Shown here piece after piece: positions 55,484 through 64,000 of a stretch of DNA of 64,000 nt. The notes beneath the pieces are model-generated. The model was not told the origin of the DNA, searched no databases, and worked only from the letters and a program-made list of their open reading frames with translations. Made by a program: the position numbers and the translations under genes. The stretch covers positions 685,200,583 through 685,264,582 of the forward strand of contig NC_081412.1 of the NCBI RefSeq assembly GCF_030272615.1, written 5' to 3'. Source of the DNA: Cryptomeria japonica. Lineage: Eukaryota > Streptophyta > Pinopsida > Cupressales > Cupressaceae. How positions within the stretch are numbered: the stretch's first letter is position 1; each line of letters opens with the position of its first letter.

Positions 55484-56340
55484 TGTAGCATCAACTGGTG
55501 GAGAAGAGCACCTAGCCTCAAGCTTGACTCCTAAAAGAAAGGGAGTCAGTGGAGGCTTACAATCAGCTATATGAAAGCATGCAAGAAGATCAAGAGCATA
55601 CTTGGGCTGCGACAGTGTAATCCCAAAACGTGACTATGAAATCTCTATCCCGAGAAAGTAGTGCAAAAGACCCAAGTCAGTCATAGAAAATCTATCATGC
55701 AAAGAATATTTGACACTGCTAATTGTGGATGTGGTGCTCCATGTAATAATCAAATCATCAACATAGAGCACAAGTATCAAGTGTGAGTCATCTTGTCATA
55801 AAATGTAGACATTCAAATCAAAATGACACTTGGTGAACCCTGCTGAGATAAGAAAGGAATCCATCTTGGCGTACCAAGCCCTGGGGGCCTTCTTAAGGCC
55901 ATAGAGAGATTTCCTTAGTCTTCAAACCAAGGAAGAATCTTGGATGAAACCCTGTGGCTGCTCCATATAAATCTCGTCATCAAGATCCCCATGAAGAAAA
56001 GAACTCTTCACATTCATCTGATGTACAACCCAACCATGAGTTGCGGCAATAGAAAGTGTCAAATGAATGGAGTTCATCTTGGCTATGGGTACAAAGGTCT
56101 TAGTATAGTCAACACTTGGAACCTGAGAGAAACCTTTTGCAACAAGACGAGCCTTATAATTATCCATACTATCATCTGCTGCAAACTTGGTCTGATAGAT
56201 CCACTTACATCAAACCATCTTTCTCCCCTTGGGGAGAGGGACTAACTCCCATGTGTTGTTCCTCATCAAGGAACTATACTCTTCCTCTATAGCTTAGTCC
56301 CACTCAGGAACCCCTGATGCTTCCCAAAATGTCAGTGGAT
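55484..56340 (-). pseudogene. Copia B reverse transcriptase
   Basis: RVT_2 in one frame with stops: [33 protein letters not shown] (55922-56167), [20 protein letters not shown], then SLYGLKKAPRAWY, the catalytic LVLYVDDLIIT near 55750-55785, and LGLLHYFLGIEI. Stops lie at about 55919, 55795 and 55635. Confidence 0.9.
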
Positions 56341-57361
56341 CGGAAGCGGTAGCAATGAATGCATGTGGAAGGTCCTGATGATATGATCAACTCCTCCGTG
56401 TATCTAAAGGATCCCCAACAAGAGAACCCGCTGACTCAAGTGTCTATCGAGCCCAATGAGGTCAAGGTGGAGGTGAAGAACGAGGCTCCTCAACTGCAAG
56501 TGGACCCGACAGAGGTGTAACCCTAAGAGTCAAAGTTGAAGGAGTCTCATCATCTAAATCACTAGCATCACTATCCACAATGGAGGAAGGTAGAGGAGGT
56601 AAAGAGGCTAAGCTAGGAGAGGTTTCCTCAAAATGAACACTCCTCTCAATAAACACCTCATGTGTCTCATGATCCATCAACTGATATGCCTTAAGGCCCT
56701 TAGGATATCCAACAACAATGAAAGTCCTACTTTGAGGTTCCAATGCCTTACGTTTTTGCGGAGGTATGCGAGCCCATGCTAGACACCCAAAGACTCTGAA
56801 ATGTCTCACAATTGGTTTCCTACCAGCTCAAGCCTCAAAAGGAGTAATACCTTGCAAAGATTTGTGAGGAACCCAATTTTGGATGTGTGTGGCACAACTG
56901 ATAGCCTCTGCCTAAAAGGCAGGATCAAGAAAATGTGCATGTATCATACAACTAGCCATTTCTTTGAGAGTTCTATTCTTGCAGTCTACAACTCTGTTTT
57001 GTTATGGAGTGTATGCAATAGAATGCTGAAGATCAATCCCCTCAAATGTACACAAATCCTCAAGTCTTTTGTTCACATATTCCCTTCCATTGTCTGTACA
57101 AAGAATCTTGACCACTTTCCCAGATTGCTTCTCCACACAAGTCTTGAAGTCCTGAAAACTGTCAAATACTTCACTCTTATGAATAAGAAAGTAGACCCAA
57201 GTGAAGTGGGAGTAGTCATCAATGAAGGTGAGGACATAGCAGGCCTTACTAAATGAAGGTGATGGAAATTGACTTGCTACATCGTTGTGAACAAGTTGAA
57301 GAACTTCCAAAGCTCTCCAAGCTTTCCCCTTATCAAACTTCTCCTTGGGCTGCTTGCCCAT
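56341..57361 (-). pseudogene. Copia B integrase core and C-terminal region
   Basis: Frame 57002-57361: GKQPKEKFDKGKA, LVHNDVA (first catalytic Asp of the usual HSDV is retained as D), YVLTFIDDYSHFTWVYFL, ILCTDNGREYVN (second Asp). A TAA at the usual YTPQQN site (CAA to TAA likely) removes the rest. Frame 56462-56809: VRHFRVFGCLAWARIPPQKR and an acidic tail. Stops fall in phase. Confidence 0.9.
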
Positions 57362-57880
57362 GGAACAACCTGAACATACACCCTCTGAAAAACTGATTCA
57401 AGGTAGACCTATGACCATGTCTTTAGTGTTGATCTGCTGAAGATAGTAGGTGTTGAGGTGACCAAACCGCTCATGCCATAGCTTACTTTCTGAATTTGAA
57501 TGAGTAAGCAAGGCCCTAGAAGGAGAACTTGGCACAAAGTGGGAGAATGAATAAAGCCTTGAGTTGTCATTGACTTGTCCCACTGCTACCAAGGCATCAT
57601 TATCAAGTTCCTTTACCACTACTGAATTAGGTGTAAACTCAACCATTTTCCCATTCCCATAGTGAGTGATTTGGTAGATAGAGAGAAGATTAGTAGACAA
57701 GTTAGGAACATAGAGAACATTCTCAAATGTTCCATCATCCATGTCAATTGAACCTTTCCCTTCAGCCTCTACTTGCGTATCATCACCTATGTAAATGTGA
57801 GGTACCTTTGATGGATCCAATGAAGAAAACTGCTCCTTTGTAGAACCCATGTGTTAAGAGGTACCCAAGTAAAATATCCA
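57362..57880 (-). pseudogene. Copia B protease and pre-integrase
   Basis: Frame 57398-57850: HIYIGDDTQVEAEGKGSIDM, VLYVPNLSTNLLSIYQI, then SKLWHERFGHLNTYYLQQI with the integrase zinc histidines. Just upstream the protease site reads FYLGTS then HMGS, so the catalytic Asp of DSGAS is lost. Confidence 0.85.
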
Positions 57881-58875
57881 CTACTGTGAAGAACCTGTTT
57901 TAGCCACAAATGCTTGCCCTTTTCCCTTAGACTGTGAGGAAGAGGAAGGAGATGAATCCTTCTTGTTGTAGGGAGAAGGCAAATTGATGTTGTTCTTCTT
58001 AAGAAGATTTGTCAACTCATCAACTTTCTTGGTGTGGCAATATCGATGCTCATCATGACCATACTTCTTGCAATAAGCACAAGTTGGTTTATCCTTCTTA
58101 GGTGTACTCCCCATCTTGGAAAAGGATGAAAAATCGCCTTGTGATGGAGAGGATGATTGTCCTTTTTCCTATTGTGGCTTTGACTTAGTTTGCTTCTTAT
58201 TCTTGTGGAATCTTTGCCTTCACTTCCTTGACTCCCTTGATTAGCCACCAAAGACTTAGACTTTGAAGACTTGAGAAGCCCCATGTTCAACAACTTAGAT
58301 TGTTCCAACATCAACATTTATGTGAAAGCATCAAATGAAGGCATACTGTAGGAACTCCCCACTATCAAACGATGAGTTTGGAAGCTAGAAACAAATGTTG
58401 CATATTCAGGTGCAAGCTTGTCCAACAAGTTGAATATCAACTGAGCATCCATTTTGTCCATTCCACAATCCTTAAGCTTTTCTCTTAGCTCATTTTCTTT
58501 GGTGACATAATCTTGGATTGTATCAAAACTCTTGGGATACAAGTTGGTGAGCTCATTGTCAATCTTGTAACCTCTGATTTCATCAACTTGACCATACAAT
58601 TTCTAAAACATTTCTCAAGCCTCTTTGATTGTAGAACACTTCTCAATGTGAAAAATGAGGTCATTTGATACATACTTACGCAAAGTTTCAAGAGCCATGC
58701 AATTCTTAGTAAGCCATTCTAATTGAGAATTAGGATCAGCCTTAGGATTAGGTGGTGTTGTTATTGTTCCATCTATGTAATGCATGAGTCATTTTTCCAT
58801 TAATTTGCTCCATGTTTTAATTTTCCAAGATGCATTCTTATGTGGAATTAAAGCTGGAAATTTATGAGGACTCAT
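57881..58875 (-). pseudogene. gag: Copia B gag
   Basis: Starts MSPHKFPALIPHKN at 58875. UBN2-type core in 58318-58691 (NELTNLYPKSFDTIQDYVTK, KLAPEYATFVSSFQTHRL). The CCHC-type knuckle CAYCKKYGHDEHRYCHTKK lies at about 58020-58080. Three frames are needed, so at least two indels have occurred, and stops are present. Confidence 0.85.
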
Positions 58876-59851
58876 AGCAACAAAAATGAAAGATCATAAG
58901 GAAAGAGAGACACAATCACACAAGACACCCCCCCCCTCCAAATTAACTCAATCAAAGAACCCCCCCCCCCCCCCCCGCCCAAAAAAAAAAAAAAGATGAT
59001 TTGGCACTTTATGCTTAGTGCGTGTACAATGGGCCACTTGCAAAAAATGGCCAATTGGACTTCTGATTTCAACTTTACAACTTCCTCAATGAGGCCAAAA
59101 GAGACTCAAACTGATAATGCAAGAGATCTAAACCAAGATCCAAGCAAATTACAAGTACCAAGTAGGCCAAAAAAGACCAATATCTAAAAGTACAATATCC
59201 ACTCAAAATATTTGCAAAATGATCATATATTATGAAAGTAGATGAAAAATTATGCACTTTCAAAAAAACGGCATTTGAAAAGGAGGTCGTATGAGCCCAA
59301 ACGAAGCCTTTGAACTTGCGGAATAGAGGATTGGACAAGTACAGCTGAGAGAATCCAAAAATTCTAAAAAACCTGTGCACCAAAATCAAAAAATAGCCAC
59401 ACCACTATGGAGAGCATTAAAAATTAGCCCAAATAAAAAAAATTGCACCCAAAAAGGAGCAAAATTGAACAAGTTATGAGCCTCCAAAGTTGACCCAAAA
59501 AACCAAATTGCTCAACGAAGAGGGGTCTAAAATTTTCAAAAAGATCTCAACATCAACAAAGAACTATGTTAAATTTGATGGCCGTATGGCCATCAAAATA
59601 TACATTTTTAAATTTTTTTTCGAAAAATTTGTACCGTACCACCCAAATTGGCCAAAAATTTTCTCCACACCCAAAATCCGACTTTCGCCAAAATAAGTCG
59701 ATTTTATACTCAATTTTTATGGAAATGGCCTTCCGGACACAATGGTGAGTTCAAAAACGCTCTAGGATGCCTCCAAAACACGCAGTACCTCAGATCAAAA
59801 AATTGAAGCCTTCCAAGATTTCTCCCAAAACCAATCAATGAAGCCCCAATA
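58876..59851 (-). other. Copia B leader with homopolymer runs
   Basis: Unusually long (about 1 kb) for a copia. It holds a run of 17 C, then G, CCC and 14 A at about 58960-58994, and C9 at about 58928. No supported gene; the frame 59075-59389 is not convincing. Confidence 0.6.
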
Positions 59852-59863
59852 GCTCTGATACCA
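59852..59863 (-). other. Primer-binding site of copia B
   Basis: A perfect tggtatcagagc on the minus strand (complement of initiator tRNA-Met 3' end), directly after the 5' LTR end. Confidence 0.92.
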
Positions 59864-60310
59864 TGTGATATTTTGCCAAGATCAAGGGAACAGTAAAAAT
59901 CATAAAGAGAGACAATAGAATGACAAGAACAAATTGTATTCTCATCAATATACAAATGATCAACTGGATTAACCAATACAATGAATATGGGCCTGCTTAT
60001 ATAGGCAAGGCCATATGGATATGTGAGCACACAATCATGACATGTGGCTCAATGAGAAATAAGGGTAGGTAAGAAAAGTAGGGGTAGGTAGTAGAAATAA
60101 TATAATATTCCACAAGAGGTGGAGGACCCACCGAATGTGGAGTGTAACAACAAGATAAGACCACAAAAGGTGGAATTTCTCCTACAAGCTATATCCCTAT
60201 GTGCACACTTCCTAAGTGTCTCATATCCAAACTATGATGAGATGAATTATCCTAAGTTAACTTAAGTAAAATGTAATAATATCCATGATGAATAATTATT
60301 CACACCAACA
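59864..60310 (-). mobile_element. 5' LTR of copia B
   Basis: Partner of 54083-54530. TATA box ctatataag on the minus strand at about 59996-60005. Confidence 0.92.
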
Positions 60311-60315
60311 AAATT

Positions 60316-62000
60316 GAAAGACTGGTCTTTAGAATATAAAGACACGGGATAGATTTATAAGATGAGGAATGTTAATATTTTCATTTAGATGAAGGGATCA
60401 TTTTAAATTTAGGATAGATGGGAGGTGTAACAAAATATTGAGGTTGATATCCAAGGCCATGAAAACTTGGATTTACTTTGATATAAAAGGGTTCTAGTAT
60501 CCCTTGTTCATGGAGGTCTAACCCTTTACCTTGATAGTGCATGTTTTGAAAACCCATTTTACCAATGAGATGCTTATTATTTTGGAAAAAGTTACAAATA
60601 CATTGAAGAGGATATGAAATGGAAAACTGTATTTTCATTAAGTAAACCAACTTGGGTGAACGTGAAAGAACCCACTTTATATATGGGTGGTTCATGTATA
60701 ACTTGGATAGGGGTGTTAGGAATTTGTGGAGGATTAAGATCATGGGGAAAATAGAAGGAATGTTGGGATATCAAGGGCATAAAATATTTTAGATGGAGTA
60801 CATGGTGGTTTTTATCTAACCTTTTTTTTCTCATGGACATGATATTGATTTAGGATATGGTACATATGGGCATGCTTTGGATAAAGTTCTTGGGATGTAT
60901 AAATATGTGTGTATGGTTTGATGAGGGAGGATTGTTGAGTAGGTTCCTCTAATTAGGTAGATAGAGCGATAAGCAATGAGATTGTATGCACATGACATGT
61001 GAAGATTGCATCACTTTTCTTGGGTTTGGGAGGTTAGGATCCTTTACGAATAGTCCTTGGAGGGAATCATGTAATCCATGGGATGAAGTGGATTTGTAAT
61101 ATTTGGATGATGTATATTCTAAGGATGTAGGTGGAATTTGAGAGGGACTTTGGATAGTGGTTTGGTTTACCTTGTCAAAAAAGGAAGAAGGATGGATAAG
61201 AGGAGGTCAATTAGGATTGGATAGAGATAGAGAGGATGAAATTTTATCACCAAGGCATAGGAATTAATTTTTAAGCATGACATATTTTTCATTGTTAAAG
61301 TAATAAGCAAGGATGAAATTAGAATTGATGGATGAGGATGATGTTGATGGGGTTGGAGGTGAACTTTGGATGGTTGTTTGGTTTCTCTTTTAAAAGGAAG
61401 ATGAAGGAGAAGTAATAAAATATGTATTGGGATTGAATATTTTTTGAGGTGGCATGGGTAAAAATATGGCAGTGATTATGTGGTTATGCAATTTACTTGG
61501 TAAGTTCAAGTTGGGATGAGATATATGAGTATGTGAAGGTTGGAAAAATTTGAGTATGTATAATATGGATTGGTATGATCGATAGGTTGGATGGATTGGA
61601 GATATTTTTTTTGTAATGGGGTTTCATATAGATGCTTTAAATTCCATAGTCATTTTGTCAAACCAACTCATGATCTTTGAATGTGGATTTTGTATGTGTG
61701 ACTAAGGTATGTTTAAGGTTGATGGATAATATGGATGATGACAAAGGTTGTTATATTCTTGTGATGTGAGATAATTTGGACCCTAGGTGTTTGATGGGAA
61801 TGTGAATAAGGATGAATTGAATTTTGAATTTGAAAGATTTAAGATTTCTAGACTAAGTATTTGGTTTGATGATATTGTGGAAGACTGAGATGATGAACAC
61901 AAGACCAAAGTTGAACTAAGTGAATCTAGATTCTTGATTATGAGGGAATGTTTAGGGATTTTGTATCCTTTCTTACTTAGGATAGAAAAGTTACTAATCA
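60316..62000 (-). mobile_element. Decayed retroelement relic related to element B / T type
   Basis: On the minus strand at 60381-60743 a G-patch-like stretch occurs: KMGFQNMHYQGKGLDLHEQG, then NPSFHGLGYQP, as at the end of the T protease. Near 61650-61690 the minus strand encodes NPHSKIMSWFDKMTMEF, similar to the short gag-like start in element B (31710). The sequence between is low-complexity ggatgg or ccatcc. The order on the minus strand (gag start, then G-patch) fits one element with most of its interior lost. Confidence 0.45.
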
Positions 62001-62425
62001 AGATTAGATAGGGATTTTGGAGAATAAATTAGGGTTTCCAAAGTCTTAATTTAATTTATCCAAAATTGATAAAGGATACCTTAATTCACAACTTAATTTA
62101 GGTAATTTCTTAAGCAATATATAAGCTAGAGACAAAAGGACTAAGGACCTATATTTGGCTTCCAATATATTTTATTTTGTGTAGGATATGATTTATGGAT
62201 TTCAAATCAATTGATCAAAGGATTATAGTTGGTAGAAAAAGATGTCTTGTGTCTAGTATAAAGTCCAAAATAAGATTATGATTATGGATGAAGAGTAGTT
62301 GGACATTCTTTTAGGAACAATTTGGAGATCTAAATTGTATAGTTAACAGATGACTAGGATGATTGAAGTGGAAAGGTCTAAGTGATGGATAGAGATGACA
62401 AAGGGTCAAAAAAATTTAATAATGG
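62001..62425. other. Nothing recognised
   Basis: AT-rich sequence without a supported frame, repeat or motif. Confidence 0.5.
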
Positions 62426-62545
62426 GAGCTCGGTTGGATGGTTGGGAAATGTTTTTTTTTAATCTAAAGTTAAAAAACACATAGTATAATGGAAGCTTGG
62501 TTGGATGGTTGGGAAATGTTTTTTTTTTTTTTAATATAAAGTTGG
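62426..62545 (+). repeat. Two-copy tandem repeat with poly(T)
   Basis: cttggttggatggttgggaa (first copy ctcggtt) with atgtttttttttt follows near 62430 and again near 62490, period about 60 bp. Confidence 0.75.
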
Positions 62546-64000
62546 ATGACTGGTGTTTATGTTCTTTGCATGTCCTTATGTGTAAAACTAGTATAATCTA
62601 TTCAACATTGTCACCTTAAAAAGTCTATACAACCAATGTGTATTTTTTTGCTAAAATATCTTTACAAAACCAACATAATTAGACTATAGTTTATAGCCTT
62701 TATCAAATCCTATGGTTCTTGTGTTGTTTATTGCAACACTTGTGCTTTGTCTTGTGTAGGCGGTGATTTAGCCTTTCAACACTTACATTCAAAATATTGG
62801 AACTTGTAATTTATCTTGTAGTGTCTATGCAGTCTCTATAAGCACTTGTTTTTTAGCATTTCAATGCTTGCATTCAAAATATTGGTTCATACACCTTATC
62901 TTATAACACCTATGTGTTTTTCCAAAAATGACCAATCAAGTGTATTGATAAAAAAATGAGCCTATGTTTGTGTGTACTTATTTACTTTGAAATACATGAT
63001 AATTTAGGATCACAAGCACCTCAAATTTGTGCTAAAATATAGTATTATTTAATTTTCATACCCATGTCTATTTCCTTTTTTGTCCCTCATTTTGTTGGAA
63101 TGCCTTAATAATGAAATGATCTTATGCAAATTCAAGTTCATCCCCTAATCTTTTATCCATCCCACTTACAAATTCTTTCACACATTTGACCTTACACTTG
63201 TCATATCCATACTTGTTCCTATGCATTCACTATTTAATCACACATGTCCACACAAACCCCCTCTACATTTATCCTACCACCCTATAATTGTTCCTCTACA
63301 TTCACTAGTTATTCCACATATGTCCATACACACTCCCATACATTTATCCTACCACCCTAAAATTTGTAATTCCTTATTCCAAGTCAATCTAATGCCATGT
63401 GGAATTGACAGACCATAATTTTATTTTTTATTTTTTTCTCTCATATATTCAACTAGTTGTTATATGATAACTTGGTACATGTTTGCATGATTAATTGCTA
63501 TGTAATATTGATTAAAGAAATTTAAAGAGCATTAATTCAAACCCACTTCTTATTTCAAAATCCTATTTATTGAAGACAATAATCCTTCTTGGAATTCTTT
63601 GTTATGATGTACTAAAAGGAATCCTAATCTATTTTAACATCAATTAGGAGGCCTACATACCTAATTTTTTCTTTTGTATTTGTCTAAGTTCATCTAAGGT
63701 CATACAGTCGATTTAACTAGGTGTTGACTAAGGATAACTTTAGCAACTTCCCTAAGGTACTTTTTAATACTATCAATCCTTGCATATCCCTAAATACATT
63801 TGATTGAGGTGAAAAGGGTTGATGAATCATACAACCATCCAATTCAAATCTACATACATAGATCAAATTTATGCAAAAGTTGGATCTAAAAAACTTAATC
63901 AAACTTTTAGCATATAAGTTCAATCCATTAATTGCTAAAAAATCATTCTTCTCCTAGTATATTTAAGAAGTTGCAATTATGAATTACAAACCAAAAATTA
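62546..64000. other. AT-rich unassigned sequence with small duplications
   Basis: Two imperfect copies of caacacttacattcaaaatattgg type occur near 62778 and 62863. A 76-bp tandem pair starts at 63213 and 63288 (ttgttcct, cattcact, ccacatttatcctaccaccct type). No supported gene. Confidence 0.55.

Larger units (their letters stand above)
54083..60310 (-). mobile_element. Copia B: complete-structure minus-strand Ty1/copia element
   Basis: 6.2 kb. LTRs of about 448 bp (54083-54530, 59864-60310) differ at about 25 positions by eye. Flanks share AAATT (54079-54083 and 60311-60315), overlapping the LTR end by one T. Primer site, gag, protease, integrase, RT, RNase H and polypurine tract are all present. 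From protease to RNase H the frame is the same throughout and is broken only by stop codons. Confidence 0.92.

Noticed and set aside
1-64000. Host protein-coding or tRNA/rRNA genes
   Set aside because: No exon-like frames with non-TE domains, and no cloverleaf or rRNA signature, could be recognised by eye. A tRNAscan and protein search would be decisive.

Overview
The window looks like intergenic DNA of a seed plant with a large, AT-rich, retrotransposon-packed genome. A conifer or other gymnosperm is my guess, because of the very deep nesting and the slowly decayed old copies; nothing in the window fixes the species. I see no convincing host gene. Almost everything is LTR retrotransposon sequence. 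Plant origin is supported by a Tat-lineage Ty3/gypsy element with a duplicated RNase H, by a plant mobile domain (PMD) protein encoded antisense inside it, and by Ty1/copia elements with plant-type tRNA-Met primer sites.

Layout. 1-2606 holds an unclassified stretch with a gypsy-type primer-binding site (about 541-560) and two arrays of short alternating palindromes. A solo copia LTR (2607-3106, TSD GTTAT) sits in one of those palindromes. From 3330 to 42534 there is one nested stack. A minus-strand copia (A) is split in its integrase by a block (5820-39940) containing an old minus-strand gypsy (H). H is split in gag by a non-autonomous long-terminal-repeat element (B, 11439-38665, TSD CTTTC). 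B carries a 16.2 kb plus-strand Tat element (T, 15343-31529, TSD CAATC) and a truncated minus-strand relative of T (C, about 32690-37618). LTR divergence judged by eye falls inward: H about 15 percent, B about 6 percent, T about 1 percent. This agrees with the nesting order.

42535-45854 is a 2.3 kb purine-rich tract with telomere-like blocks, followed by a palindrome cluster. 45855-53542 is a minus-strand element D (TSD GTTAT) that encodes only gag and a damaged protease. 54083-60310 is a second minus-strand copia (copia B) of the same family as the solo LTR. 60311-64000 holds decayed retroelement relics and short tandem duplications.

How the parts relate. T has the layout LTR, primer site, long leader, gag, protease with G-patch, RT, two RNase H domains, integrase, a non-coding spacer, an antisense PMD gene, polypurine tract, LTR. 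B and C share LTR start, primer-site type and leader or gag segments with T, so they look like satellites of T-like elements. All coding regions are broken, mostly by stop codons consistent with C-to-T decay. The most unusual signal is that several families carry their own short word (for example GCGTCTGTGT in T) repeated every 20-40 bp in non-coding leaders. In T this word lies upstream of both the sense gag and the antisense PMD gene, each time in the orientation of the gene it precedes.
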